Shown here piece by piece: positions 22,235 through 31,054 of a stretch of DNA of 64,000 nucleotides. Position numbers and translations under genes: made by a program. The notes beneath the pieces are model-generated. The model was given only the letters and a program-made list of their open reading frames with translations, did not search any database and had not been told where the DNA came from. The stretch covers positions 124,001 to 188,000 of the forward strand of contig NZ_CAUI01000021.1 in assembly GCF_000350165.1 (NCBI RefSeq), read 5' to 3'. How positions within the stretch are numbered: position 1 is the stretch's first letter; every line of letters starts with the position of its first letter. Source of the DNA: Halanaerobium saccharolyticum subsp. saccharolyticum DSM 6643 (GTDB lineage: Bacteria; Bacillota; Halanaerobiia; Halanaerobiales; Halanaerobiaceae).

Positions 22235-23956
22235 ATGAGGAAGAATTTGTTCTTTGGCTCAATAATATTGTTAGCTTTATTATTATTTTCAGGGGTAACT
22301 GCAGCCCAGAATATACCTATTGATGAGGTAACTAAAATCACTGTGGAGGGAAATGAATATGTCAGTGATTTCGAAATTCTTAACTCTGTAGCTACAGAGG
22401 TTGGAGATCAAACTGATCAAGAATCTTTAAGAGCAGATATGCAGTCCATATTTGAAATGGGTTATTTTTCAGATGTTAATATAGTTTTTGAAAATTATCA
22501 GGGTGGGCTCAATGTGATCTTTGAAGTTGTAGAAAACCCTATTTTAAAAGAAATAGAGATAACAGGAAATGAGCCTATTTACAGTAGAGATAAAATCTTA
22601 GAAATTTTAGATTTGAATTTAAATACTGTTTTAAATGTTAAAAAAATGAACGAAAATCTTAAAAGTCTGCAGGAAAAAATGCAGGATGACGGTTATATAT
22701 TAGCTCGTTTTAAAGATGTTAATGTTTCAGATCAAGGAGTATTAACTATTGATATTAGCCCTGGTTATCTAAATTCTGTAGAAATCAGCGGTAATACTAA
22801 AACGGATGATGATGTAATTTTAAGAGAAATGCCAATTACTGCTGGAGAAGTAGTTAATATCAAAAAAATCCAAAAAGGATTTCAAAATTTAAGCAGACTT
22901 GGCTATTTTGTTAATCTAAATCCAACCCTTGAGCGGGTAAATCCAGAAGAAAACACTGCCAATTTGGTTATCAATCTGGAAGAAGGAAAAACTGGTAACT
23001 TGAAATTTGGTGGAGGTTATAGTTCCAATGATGGCTGGATAGGTTTTGTGGATGTCAGTGAAAAAAATCTGTTTGGTAACGGTCAGAATATTGGTGTTAA
23101 ATGGCAGTTTGGGGATACCACAACTTATTCCTTAAATTTCTATGAGCCTTATCTCTGGGACAGCGAATTCTCTTTTGGTTTTAGTGTTTATGATCGAGAA
23201 ACAGACAGAACTACCTCTGATGACTTAGATTATCTTAAAAAAAGCAGAGGTGGTAGTATCAGTTTAGGCCACCCACTGCCTAATGATTGGAGAACATCTT
23301 TGAGGTACAAAATTGAAGATACAGAAGAAATTTGGAATGAAACCGCTACTGCCAATGGAGTTTCTGCAGTAGAAGGTGAAACGATTTTTGGTTCTGATAA
23401 TGAACTTCGTTCGATGACACTTTCATTTAATCGTGACACTTCTAATAATAGATTTCATCCTACCTCTGGTTCAATCAACAACCTGAGTGTAGAATATGCC
23501 GGAGATTTTTTGGGTGGAGATATGGACTTTACTAAGTATAATTTAGATACAAGAAGATATTATCCAGGGTTTAAAAATCATGCCTGGGCACTAAGGATGA
23601 AGCTTGGTTTAAGTGATCGCAAAACTCCATTAGCCGGTGAAGAATATGACCTTGGTGGTTCAGATAGTCTGCGCGGTTATGAACGCAGTGACTTTGATGA
23701 TGAAGAAGCTAACAATCATCTACTGCTCTTTAATGTAGAGTACAGAATACCATTTAACGATAGTTTTACGGGCGTTATCTTTACAGATGCCGGTAATGTC
23801 TGGGCAGATACTGACAGCATTGCTCTAGATGATTTATCTATTGGTTATGGATTAGGGATGCGGATGAATACCCCTGTAGGTCAGCTAAGACTTGATTATG
23901 GTTGGAATGAAGATTCTGATGGGCAGCTGCACTTCAGTATAGGAAATACATTTTAA
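22235..23956 (+). CDS. bamA: BamA/TamA outer-membrane assembly factor (Omp85)
   Basis: This Omp85 protein of 573 residues inserts beta-barrel proteins into the outer membrane. It has a signal peptide (ending GVTAAQ), three POTRA-like domains (about residues 25-95, 96-170 and 171-245), then a 16-strand-type barrel ending in Phe (HFSIGNTF). The lid-loop motif appears as SLRGYERSDF. Proteobacterial BamA has five POTRAs, so this is a short form as known in diderm Firmicutes and some other phyla. ATG at 22235 is chosen over ATG at 22208 because TAGGAGGAG precedes it. With only one Omp85 gene here, it may serve both Bam and Tam roles. Confidence 0.93.
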   Translation: MRKNLFFGSIILLALLLFSGVTAAQNIPIDEVTKITVEGNEYVSDFEILNSVATEVGDQTDQESLRADMQSIFEMGYFSDVNIVFENYQGGLNVIFEVVENPILKEIEITGNEPIYSRDKILEILDLNLNTVLNVKKMNENLKSLQEKMQDDGYILARFKDVNVSDQGVLTIDISPGYLNSVEISGNTKTDDDVILREMPITAGEVVNIKKIQKGFQNLSRLGYFVNLNPTLERVNPEENTANLVINLEEGKTGNLKFGGGYSSNDGWIGFVDVSEKNLFGNGQNIGVKWQFGDTTTYSLNFYEPYLWDSEFSFGFSVYDRETDRTTSDDLDYLKKSRGGSISLGHPLPNDWRTSLRYKIEDTEEIWNETATANGVSAVEGETIFGSDNELRSMTLSFNRDTSNNRFHPTSGSINNLSVEYAGDFLGGDMDFTKYNLDTRRYYPGFKNHAWALRMKLGLSDRKTPLAGEEYDLGGSDSLRGYERSDFDDEEANNHLLLFNVEYRIPFNDSFTGVIFTDAGNVWADTDSIALDDLSIGYGLGMRMNTPVGQLRLDYGWNEDSDGQLHFSIGNTF

Positions 23957-23975
23957 TTATTAAAATCAATTATTG

Positions 23976-23997
23976 CAGTAATCTAAACAGTAATCTA
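23976..23997. repeat. Direct repeat of CAGTAATCTA
   Basis: Two perfect copies of CAGTAATCTA (23976-23985 and 23988-23997) sit 12 bp apart, one helical turn, in the gap between bamA and the first OmpH gene. It may be a regulator site; no clear promoter is seen. Confidence 0.45.
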
Positions 23998-24039
23998 GCT
24001 AAGCAAGCGATAAAATAATTTATCTGGAGGCAGAAAGCA

Positions 24040-24492
24040 ATGGAATGGAGTGACCGAAAGTTTCAGATTGCAGTAATAGTATTACTGCTTGCTATTTTAA
24101 GTTCAGTCTTGCTTTTGGGTTTATTTAAGCAGGATCAAAGTATTGATAGTGTAGCTTATGTAAATCTAGAAAAAGTTTTTGCTGAACATCCAGCAAGAAC
24201 AGCTGCTGAACAGAAACTGAATCAAAAAGCGGCTGAATATCAACAACAGCTGGAACAAAATGGTGAAGAACTTTCTGGAGCTGAACAAAAAGAACTTTTA
24301 AACTCGTATCGAAAAGACCTGCAAAATTTAGAAGCTGAATTATTAGACTCTGTTTTAAAAGAAGTTGAAAAAATTATAATTGAAACAGCAGCTGAAAAAC
24401 AGGTTAAATTTGTTTTAGAAGAGGAAGACGTGCTTTATGGTGGTTTTAATTTAACTGATGATGTGCTGGCTAAATTAAAAAGTGAGTGGTAA
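24040..24492 (+). CDS. OmpH/Skp-like periplasmic chaperone, membrane-anchored (1)
   Basis: This 150-residue protein has an N-terminal hydrophobic segment (about residues 9-28) without a clear cleavage site. The OmpH signature IDSVAYVNLEKVFAEHP follows, then a coiled coil (residues 50-110) and the closing strand VKFVLEEEDVLYGGFNLTDDVLAKL. OmpH/Skp proteins hold unfolded outer-membrane proteins in the periplasm. It is the first of three OmpH-like genes between bamA and lpxD. The usual soluble form has a cleaved signal, so membrane anchoring here is an inference. Confidence 0.82.
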   Translation: MEWSDRKFQIAVIVLLLAILSSVLLLGLFKQDQSIDSVAYVNLEKVFAEHPARTAAEQKLNQKAAEYQQQLEQNGEELSGAEQKELLNSYRKDLQNLEAELLDSVLKEVEKIIIETAAEKQVKFVLEEEDVLYGGFNLTDDVLAKLKSEW

Positions 24493-24536
24493 AAAATTAT
24501 AAAAAGGGAAGTTAAAATAATAGGAGGGGAATTGTA

Positions 24537-25421
24537 ATGGATAGAGAAGATTATCATTTTATTTCACTTAAATTTTTGACAGCCATTTTGATGGCATTAT
24601 TCTTTGCTTTTCTCCTCGTCTATGTTTTTTCGCCTGAGGTAGCAGATGATTATCAGGTTTATAGTTTTGATAGTGAAAGTTTAAAAAAACCAAGCAATTT
24701 AAAGGTTTTTGAGGAAGATGGAAATGGCAGCCTTTCTCTAAATACTGCTGAGAAAGAAAGTTTTGAATCAGCACTAAAAACAAGAAGTTTTAAGGTGATG
24801 GCTGCAAGCAAAAATGCAGTTTTAACTGTTTTAACAAGTAATCATTTAGATAAAATTAACGGCTTAAAAGAAGAAGAAGATTTATCTTTAAATGAGCTGA
24901 AAATGAACTTAAATAATGAAAGCGAAAAACTGCTGCAGGAAAAAAGGCAGAACTTAGAAGCTGAGTTATCAGAAAAACTGCAGAAGATTAGACAACAGGT
25001 AAAAGAAAAATATTCTGATTACAGTCAACAGGAAATAAGAAATAATTATTTAAAAATTATTAATTTAAGGATTGCAGTTGAAGTTTTAGCCAAAAATGAG
25101 GAAGAAAAAGAAAAATATCGAGCCCGACTGCGTCAGGTAGAGCAGGAACAGGAAAAACTTCTGGCCGAAAAAAATACTGTTTTAAATCAAGATATATCTG
25201 AGGAAACAAGAGCTTTAATAATGGATTTTAACAGAGAATTTGCCAGTTATAGACAGCAGCTCGAAAGTAAACATCAAGAATTGATAAACAATAGAGAAGC
25301 TGAGATAAAAGAAAAATTAGCAGCTTACAGGCAGGAGATAAAGTTAGAACTTAGCCAAAAAAAGCAAGAAAAAGCAGCAGAAATGGATCAATTAATAGCT
25401 GAAAGTCAAGAATATTACTAA
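24537..25421 (+). CDS. Long coiled-coil OmpH-like protein, membrane-anchored (2)
   Basis: This 294-residue protein has one N-terminal membrane helix (about residues 11-31) followed by a periplasmic region dominated by coiled coil rich in Lys, Glu, Gln and Leu (residues about 110-290). It resembles a stretched Skp arm without the typical closing strands, so family membership is suggested mostly by position between two OmpH-like genes. The RBS is GGAGGGG. It probably handles unfolded envelope proteins; another structural role is possible. Confidence 0.65.
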   Translation: MDREDYHFISLKFLTAILMALFFAFLLVYVFSPEVADDYQVYSFDSESLKKPSNLKVFEEDGNGSLSLNTAEKESFESALKTRSFKVMAASKNAVLTVLTSNHLDKINGLKEEEDLSLNELKMNLNNESEKLLQEKRQNLEAELSEKLQKIRQQVKEKYSDYSQQEIRNNYLKIINLRIAVEVLAKNEEEKEKYRARLRQVEQEQEKLLAEKNTVLNQDISEETRALIMDFNREFASYRQQLESKHQELINNREAEIKEKLAAYRQEIKLELSQKKQEKAAEMDQLIAESQEYY

Positions 25422-25434
25422 GGAGTTAAAGCAA

Positions 25435-25755
25435 ATGCATTATTATCGTAAAGCAGCTGCAGTATTTATTTTAATTATTACATTAGTACTTCCATTTTTT
25501 CTGGAAGCTGAAGCAGAAGTTGCCGTAGTAGAAATTAAAACTCTGTTAGCAGAAAGTGAATATCTTAGTTCAAAAGCTGCAGAAAATAAAAAACCAGAAA
25601 CTGTTGAAGCAGAAATCCTTAAAATAATAAAAAAAGCAGCAGCAGAATTTGCTGAGGAGAACAATTACGGCAGTGTAGTAACAAAACACCAGCTTTATAA
25701 AGGTGGTAAAGATATAAGTAGTCAATTAGCTAAAAAAATTGATGCCGAAAATTAA
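25435..25755 (+). CDS. Short OmpH/Skp-like exported protein (3)
   Basis: This 106-residue protein has an N-terminal signal peptide (cleavage probably near LEAEA). A short OmpH-type core follows: [16 protein letters not shown], a shortened helical arm, and [19 protein letters not shown], which matches the closing beta strands of Skp. The long coiled-coil tentacles are almost missing, so it may cap or co-assemble with the two longer paralogues. It ends 31 bp before the preferred lpxD start. Confidence 0.72.
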   Translation: MHYYRKAAAVFILIITLVLPFFLEAEAEVAVVEIKTLLAESEYLSSKAAENKKPETVEAEILKIIKKAAAEFAEENNYGSVVTKHQLYKGGKDISSQLAKKIDAEN

Positions 25756-25786
25756 CTATATATTTAAATGGGGAGGACAAATAACA

Positions 25787-26851
25787 TTGATAGCAGAGAG
25801 GGAAAAAGAAAATAAATATAAAATATCTAAATTAGCAGAAATCACAGAATCTGAAATAAAAGGAAACAGAGAATTAGTAGTAGATAATGCACGTGGTGTC
25901 TCCGAAAGCATTGAGACTTCTGTTACTTTTGCTGATCAAATAGAGTACCTACATGAGGCTTTAAAGTCTGAGGCTGCAGTTATTGTCAGCAGTTATGAAA
26001 TTTGTGAGCAGGTTGAATCTGATTTGAAAGCAGAAAAAACTTTTCTTCTAACAGATCATCCACGCCGAGTTTATGCTAAAATTGCAGATATCTTAACACC
26101 TCGTCCTTATGAGAACAAAGAAATTTCGGAAAGAGCAGTTGTCGATCAAAGCAGTAAGCTTGGTAAAAATCTTTCTATTCACCCGGGAGTTGTAATTGCA
26201 GAAAATGTTCAGATAGGTGATAATAGCATTATAGCACCAGGAGTAATTATAGGACCGGATGTTAAAATTGGAGAGAATTGTTTGCTTCATCCAGGAGTAA
26301 TAATAGAAAGAGATACAATTATTGAAAACGATGTTATTATCCAATCCGGTGCTGTAATTGGTTCTGATGGCTTTGGTTTTGCTACAGATGAGAGTGGACA
26401 CCATAAAATACCACAGCAGGGTAATGTGATTATTGAATCTAAAGTAGAAATTGGAGCCAATGTTACTATTGATAGAGGGGCAAGTGGGCCGACGATAATT
26501 AAACAGGGCACAAAACTTGATAATTTAATTCAAATTGGTCATAATGTTGAAGTAGGAGAAGAATCCCTGCTTGTTGCTCAATCTGGAATTGCTGGCAGTA
26601 CAACTTTAGGACGCAGAGTTACTTTAGGCGGTCAAGCGGGAGTTGTTGGTCATATTAAACTGGCTGATAATACGATTGCTGCTGCTCGAGCAATGGTTAC
26701 CTCTAGAACTAATGCAGGTGATTTTATTTCGGGAGCACCAGCACAAATCCACCGTGACGCTCTTAAAGAACAGGCTTATTTAAGAAGACTGCCTAAATAT
26801 ATTGAACGGATAAAAGAACTGGAAAAAAGAATCACAGAATTAGAAAAATAA
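25787..26851 (+). CDS. lpxD: UDP-3-O-acylglucosamine N-acyltransferase
   Basis: LpxD (354 residues) adds the second acyl chain (N-linked) in lipid A synthesis using acyl-ACP. It has an N-terminal uridine-binding domain (residues 1-100) and a left-handed beta helix of hexapeptide repeats (about 105-310). The conserved block [20 protein letters not shown] contains the catalytic His near residue 250. A C-terminal helix follows. TTG at 25787 is preferred, with GGGGAGG ten bases upstream; the open frame extends to ATG 25739, but that would overlap the OmpH gene. It starts the Raetz-pathway block. Confidence 0.93.
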   Translation: MIAEREKENKYKISKLAEITESEIKGNRELVVDNARGVSESIETSVTFADQIEYLHEALKSEAAVIVSSYEICEQVESDLKAEKTFLLTDHPRRVYAKIADILTPRPYENKEISERAVVDQSSKLGKNLSIHPGVVIAENVQIGDNSIIAPGVIIGPDVKIGENCLLHPGVIIERDTIIENDVIIQSGAVIGSDGFGFATDESGHHKIPQQGNVIIESKVEIGANVTIDRGASGPTIIKQGTKLDNLIQIGHNVEVGEESLLVAQSGIAGSTTLGRRVTLGGQAGVVGHIKLADNTIAAARAMVTSRTNAGDFISGAPAQIHRDALKEQAYLRRLPKYIERIKELEKRITELEK

Positions 26852-26855
26852 ATAA

Positions 26856-26887
26856 TTCTTGAATTCTAGTGTCAAGAAATATATAAT
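26856..26887 (+). promoter_or_regulatory. Internal promoter before lpxC with overlapping inverted repeat
   Basis: TTGAAT (26859-26864) and TATAAT (26882-26887) are 17 bp apart in the 75-bp gap between lpxD and lpxC. TTCTTGA (26856-26862) and TCAAGAA (26872-26878) form a perfect 7-bp inverted repeat that covers the -35 box and spacer, so a repressor could act here. Confidence 0.65.
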
Positions 26888-26925
26888 AGACTATTGAAAG
26901 GCATTAGAAAGAAAGGATGACGGAT

Positions 26926-27783
26926 TTGTATATAGAAAATGAAGCACAGCAGACTTTAAAAAAAGAAATTGTTGTAGAGGGAATTTCCTTACATTCTGGT
27001 GAGGATGCAAAAATTAGGTTGATGCCTGCAGCTGAAAATACAGGGATAGTATTTTATCGTGCAGATTTAAATCAAAAAATAAAAGTAAAAGCTAAGCCAG
27101 CTTCCGTAGTTAATTTGATTAGAAATACTACAATTGGAAGTCATAAAATAAAAGAAGCAAAAATAAGCACAATAGAACATTTAATGGCGGCAATCTGGGG
27201 CAGTGGTATAGATAACTTAGAGATTGAAGTATCAGGTCCAGAGATACCGGTAATTGATGGCAGTGCTTTTCCATATTATCAGGAATTAATCAAAAGTGGT
27301 CTCAGAAAGCAGCAGGCCCCAAGAAAGGTATACCAAATAGAAGAAACCATCTTTGCTAGAGAAGAGGATTCATATATCGCTATTTTGCCCTATGATGGTT
27401 TTAAAATTTCATATACCCTAGATTATGATCATCCTGTAATTGGAAGCAGCTATTTTGAATTTGAGGCTGAAAAAATGGATTTTGCTGAAGAAATATCTAA
27501 GGCAAGAACCTTTGGCTTTGCTTCTGAGGTAGAAAAACTGCATGAGCAGGGTCTGGCCCTGGGAGGAAGTCTTGATAATGCAGTTTTAATTGAAGCAGAT
27601 AAAACAGTTAATCCACTTAGATTTGAAAATGAATTTGTAAGGCATAAAATTTTGGATGTTGTTGGAGATATGTTTTTAAATGGAAGAATCAGAGGCCATA
27701 TTATGGCAGTTAAATCAGGCCACAGGCTGCATGTAAAATTAGCAGAAAAAATTAGAGAAAAAATGCTTGAGGAGGAAAATTAA
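26926..27783 (+). CDS. lpxC: UDP-3-O-acyl-N-acetylglucosamine deacetylase
   Basis: LpxC (285 residues) is the zinc-dependent, committed step of lipid A synthesis. The substrate motif GISLHSGE is near residue 18. The zinc ligands are visible as STIEHLMA (His) and HKILDVVGD (His and Asp), and the catalytic His is in KSGHRLH near residue 265. TTG at 26926 is chosen over ATG at 26917, because AAAGGA lies eight bases before the TTG and would overlap the ATG. In proteobacteria lpxC is the regulated gene of the pathway; here it is the one with its own apparent promoter. Confidence 0.94.
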   Translation: MYIENEAQQTLKKEIVVEGISLHSGEDAKIRLMPAAENTGIVFYRADLNQKIKVKAKPASVVNLIRNTTIGSHKIKEAKISTIEHLMAAIWGSGIDNLEIEVSGPEIPVIDGSAFPYYQELIKSGLRKQQAPRKVYQIEETIFAREEDSYIAILPYDGFKISYTLDYDHPVIGSSYFEFEAEKMDFAEEISKARTFGFASEVEKLHEQGLALGGSLDNAVLIEADKTVNPLRFENEFVRHKILDVVGDMFLNGRIRGHIMAVKSGHRLHVKLAEKIREKMLEEEN

Positions 27784-27784
27784 T

Positions 27785-28234
27785 TTGAGTGAGGTAAACG
27801 AGATAATTGACATTAGTGTAATAAGATCGATACTCCCACATCGTTATCCTTTATTATTAGTTGATAAAATTGAGGAAATAAAGAAAAAGGAATCAATTAT
27901 TGGAATCAAGAATGTAACTATTAATGAGGAATTTTTTCTGGGGCATTTTCCAGATCATCCAATTATGCCGGGAGTTTTAATTGTAGAAGCAATGGCTCAG
28001 GTAGCAGGAATCTTAATTTATTATAGTTTTGAAGGAATGGAAGATAAACTTCCGATTTTCACTAGTATTGATAAGGCAAAGTTTAGAACACCTGTTAAAC
28101 CAGGTGATCAGTTAAGAATAAAGGTTGAAATAGTTAGACTGCGCAAAAAAGTATCTAAAGTGCGTGGAGAAGCTTATGTGGGCGATGATCTTGCTGCAGA
28201 AGCTGAAATGATGTTTACTTTTGAAAAAAAATAG
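27785..28234 (+). CDS. fabZ: 3-hydroxyacyl-ACP dehydratase FabZ
   Basis: FabZ (149 residues) is a hot-dog fold enzyme that dehydrates beta-hydroxyacyl-ACP in fatty acid synthesis. It thus competes with LpxA for the same substrate. It has LPHRYPLLLVD and the active-site block GHFPDHPIMPGVLIVEAMAQ (catalytic His and Glu). TTG at 27785 is preferred after GAGGAGG; this start leaves a one-base gap after lpxC instead of an overlap. The lpxC-fabZ-lpxA order is widespread in Gram-negative bacteria. Confidence 0.94.
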   Translation: MSEVNEIIDISVIRSILPHRYPLLLVDKIEEIKKKESIIGIKNVTINEEFFLGHFPDHPIMPGVLIVEAMAQVAGILIYYSFEGMEDKLPIFTSIDKAKFRTPVKPGDQLRIKVEIVRLRKKVSKVRGEAYVGDDLAAEAEMMFTFEKK

Positions 28235-28264
28235 TTTGAGACCTAAGGAAGGGGAATGATAGTC

Positions 28265-29074
28265 TTGGCAGCAGAAAAAAAGGGGAAAGTGCTCCACATG
28301 AGCAATATTCATGAAACAGCGATTGTTGCTCCTGGAGCTAAGATCGGGAAAAATGTAGAAATCGGACCTTATGCAATTATAGGAGAAAATGTAGAAATAG
28401 GAGCAGGAACAGTAGTTGGTCCACATGTTGTAATTAAAGGTTGGACTACTATTGGTAAAAATAATGAAATATTCCATGGGGCATCTATCGGTTTTGAGCC
28501 TCAGGATTTAAAATTTGATGGAGAAAAAAGCTATCTCTTTATTGGTGATGATAATACAATAAGAGAAAATGTAACTATTCACCGGGGGACCGCTGATGGT
28601 GGCGGGGAGACAAGAATTGGTAATGATAATTTATTGATGGCTTACTGTCATGTAGCACATGATTGTCAATTAGGCAGCCATATTGTAATGTCTAATGCAA
28701 CAAATTTAGCAGGCCATGTAGTAATTGAAGATCACACTGTAATTGCAGGCATGGTTGGAGTCCATCAATTTGTACGTATTGGTAAAATGAGTATGGTTGG
28801 AGCTCACTCTAAGGTAGTTAAGGATGTACCTCCTTATATTTTAGTAGATGGTCATCCAGCTGGAGTCAATGGTATTAATGTAGTTGGCTTAAGAAGAAAT
28901 GGAGTTACTCCAGAAAAAAGAAGAGAAATTAAAAGAGCTTATAAAACTCTCTATAGATCTAAATTAAATATTGACGAAGCTATAGAAAAGATGGATCAGG
29001 AATTAGATGCCAGTGAAGAAATTGAGCATTTCCTGCGTTTTTTACGTAATGCCAGCCGCGGAATTTGCAGGTAG
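28265..29074 (+). CDS. lpxA: UDP-N-acetylglucosamine O-acyltransferase
   Basis: LpxA (269 residues from this start) catalyses the first step of lipid A synthesis. The left-handed beta helix of hexapeptides spans about residues 14-200, with the catalytic block [16 protein letters not shown] (His in AHD). The ruler segment [13 protein letters not shown] follows, then a C-terminal helical domain ending ASRGICR. AAGGAAGGGG is placed correctly for TTG at 28265; ATG at 28298 would give the usual protein start MSNIHETA and is the alternative. It is followed closely by lpxI. Confidence 0.94.
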   Translation: MAAEKKGKVLHMSNIHETAIVAPGAKIGKNVEIGPYAIIGENVEIGAGTVVGPHVVIKGWTTIGKNNEIFHGASIGFEPQDLKFDGEKSYLFIGDDNTIRENVTIHRGTADGGGETRIGNDNLLMAYCHVAHDCQLGSHIVMSNATNLAGHVVIEDHTVIAGMVGVHQFVRIGKMSMVGAHSKVVKDVPPYILVDGHPAGVNGINVVGLRRNGVTPEKRREIKRAYKTLYRSKLNIDEAIEKMDQELDASEEIEHFLRFLRNASRGICR

Positions 29075-29084
29075 GTGAAAATAA

Positions 29085-29915
29085 ATGACTAAAAAAGCTT
29101 TAATTGCAGGGTGGGGTGAACTACCCCATCTCTGGGCTGAGCGAGCACAAGCAGCCGGCGAAGACTTTATAATCTTAAAAATAGCAGAAGAAATTACAGC
29201 AGATTTCTCTGATCTTGCTGTTGAAGAATATACTGTTAATTTAACTCAATTTGCAGAAATCATAAAAATTATAGAAGCAAATAAGGTTGAGGAGATTATC
29301 TGGCTGGGTAAGGTGCAGAAGGCTCATTTATTTGATAATTTCAATCCTGACCAGACTCTACAGCAGATACTGGCTGAACTGCCTGATTTTAATGATGATA
29401 CAATTTTATTAGCTCTGGCCGAAGAATTTATAAAAAGAGAGATTAAACTTATACCCCAGACTTATTTATTGGAAGATCATTTAGCTAAAGCAGGTCTTTT
29501 AGCAGGTGATCCTGATTTAAAAACCAAAAAAGAAATGAAATTTGCCTTTGAGACTGCCTATAATTTAGGCCGTTTTGATATTGGCCAGACTGCCTTAGTT
29601 AAAGATGGAGCGGTGATGGCTCTAGAGGCGATTGAAGGAACTGATGCAGCGATTAAAAGAGCGGCTGAATATGGTGGCCCGGGTCTTGTAATGGCTAAAT
29701 GCAGCAAAAAAGAACAGGATTTTCGTTTTGATATTCCTACAGTTGGCTTAAAAACACTTAATAATTTAATTGAGGCTCAGGCAAAGGCTTTAATTATTGA
29801 AGCTGACAAAACATTTATTTTAAATAGAGAAGAGTTCTGTCAACAAGCAGCTGCTAATAATATCATTGTAGCGGCAGCAGAATTTAATGAAGGAGAATTG
29901 ATCCTACCTTGCTAA
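29085..29915 (+). CDS. lpxI: UDP-2,3-diacylglucosamine pyrophosphatase LpxI
   Basis: LpxI (276 residues, former DUF1009) cleaves UDP-diacylglucosamine to lipid X. It replaces LpxH, which is not in this cluster. The N-terminal domain starts ALIAGWGELPHLWAERA. The C-terminal catalytic domain includes VMALEAIEGTDAAIKRAAEYGG, GLVMAKCSKKEQDFRFDIPTVG and the family's concluding EADKTFILNREEF. The stop overlaps lpxB by seven bases. Confidence 0.93.
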   Translation: MTKKALIAGWGELPHLWAERAQAAGEDFIILKIAEEITADFSDLAVEEYTVNLTQFAEIIKIIEANKVEEIIWLGKVQKAHLFDNFNPDQTLQQILAELPDFNDDTILLALAEEFIKREIKLIPQTYLLEDHLAKAGLLAGDPDLKTKKEMKFAFETAYNLGRFDIGQTALVKDGAVMALEAIEGTDAAIKRAAEYGGPGLVMAKCSKKEQDFRFDIPTVGLKTLNNLIEAQAKALIIEADKTFILNREEFCQQAAANNIIVAAAEFNEGELILPC

Positions 29916-31054
29916 AAATAATGGTTTCTGCAGGAGAGATATCTGGTGATATGCATGCTGCTGCAGTGCTAAAAAAAGTTAAAGCAAAATATCCGGAAGT
30001 TGAAATCTTTGGCATGGGCTCAACTGCTTTAAAAGAAATGGGAGCCGAGATTTTAATTGATCCAACAGAGATCAGTACTATTGGCTATATTGAAGCTTTT
30101 AAAAATCTAAGACAGCATTTTAAGCATTTATCTAAACTGAAAGAATTACTTAGAGAGAGAAAACCAGATTTAGTATTTCTGGTAGATTATTCTGCTTTTA
30201 ATATGAAACTTGCTAAAGCCTGCAGTCAAGCAGGAATTAAAGCAGTCAATTATTTTCCACCATCTGCCTGGGTTTATAACAAAAAAAGGGCGGCTAAAAT
30301 GGCTTCTTATGGCACTAAAATAGCTGCTGTGTTTCCAATGGAACAAGATGTATATGAGCAGGCAGGTGCAGAAGTAACTTTTGTAGGCCATCCACTTTTA
30401 GATTTGGTTGAAGTTTCAGCTCAAAAGTCTGAGCTGAAAAAAGAATTTAAAATCAAAGCTGAGGCGAGAGTAATCGGGCTTTTCCCCGGCAGCCGCCGTG
30501 GAGAAATAGAATCTCTTTTGCCTGAGATGCTGCAGGCAGCTTCTGAATTAAAAAAAGAGAAAGCTGATTTAAAATTTTTAGTTTCAGCTGCTGATGGCAT
30601 TAATAAAGATTATCTGCAATCTTTTGTTGAACAGAGTCAAATTGAAGCTGAGATAATAGAAAAAAGCAATTATAAAATAATGAAAACAGCGGAATTTATA
30701 ATTACAGCCTCTGGTACTACTTCACTTGAAGCTGCAATTTTAAATACGCCGCAGATTATCTGTTATCAGGCAGCCTGGACTTCTTATTTTCTGGCTAAAT
30801 ATATTTTTAAGATAGAATTTGTTGGTCTGCCCAATATTATTTATGGCAGCCAGGTTGTACCGGAGCTGCTGCAGAATGATTTTAAAGCAGAAAAAGTTGT
30901 AGAAATTGCTTTAGAGTGGTTAAATGATCAAAACAAATTAAATAAAATAAAAAAGAAACTGCAGACAGTCAGAGAAAAACTTGGCGGTGGCGGGGCAGTA
31001 GCTAGAACAGCAGATTTACTGCTTAAAGAAGGAGGGCTAAAAAATAGTGGATAG
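29909..31054 (+). CDS. lpxB: Lipid-A-disaccharide synthase
   Basis: LpxB (381 residues) is a GT-B glycosyltransferase that joins lipid X with UDP-diacylglucosamine at the inner membrane. It begins with MVSAGEISGDMHAAAV and has the conserved ALKEMGAEILIDPTEISTIG, NYFPPSAWVYNKKRA, GHPLLD and GLFPGSRRGEI blocks. TTG at 29909 is the likely start; its AGGAG is 13 bases away, so initiation may depend on coupling to lpxI. It overlaps lptC by eight bases. Confidence 0.94.
   Translation: MLKIMVSAGEISGDMHAAAVLKKVKAKYPEVEIFGMGSTALKEMGAEILIDPTEISTIGYIEAFKNLRQHFKHLSKLKELLRERKPDLVFLVDYSAFNMKLAKACSQAGIKAVNYFPPSAWVYNKKRAAKMASYGTKIAAVFPMEQDVYEQAGAEVTFVGHPLLDLVEVSAQKSELKKEFKIKAEARVIGLFPGSRRGEIESLLPEMLQAASELKKEKADLKFLVSAADGINKDYLQSFVEQSQIEAEIIEKSNYKIMKTAEFIITASGTTSLEAAILNTPQIICYQAAWTSYFLAKYIFKIEFVGLPNIIYGSQVVPELLQNDFKAEKVVEIALEWLNDQNKLNKIKKKLQTVREKLGGGGAVARTADLLLKEGGLKNSG

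Noticed and set aside
26093-26511. Minus-strand ORFs within lpxD
   Set aside because: Antisense to hexapeptide-repeat coding sequence, which often leaves open reverse frames.
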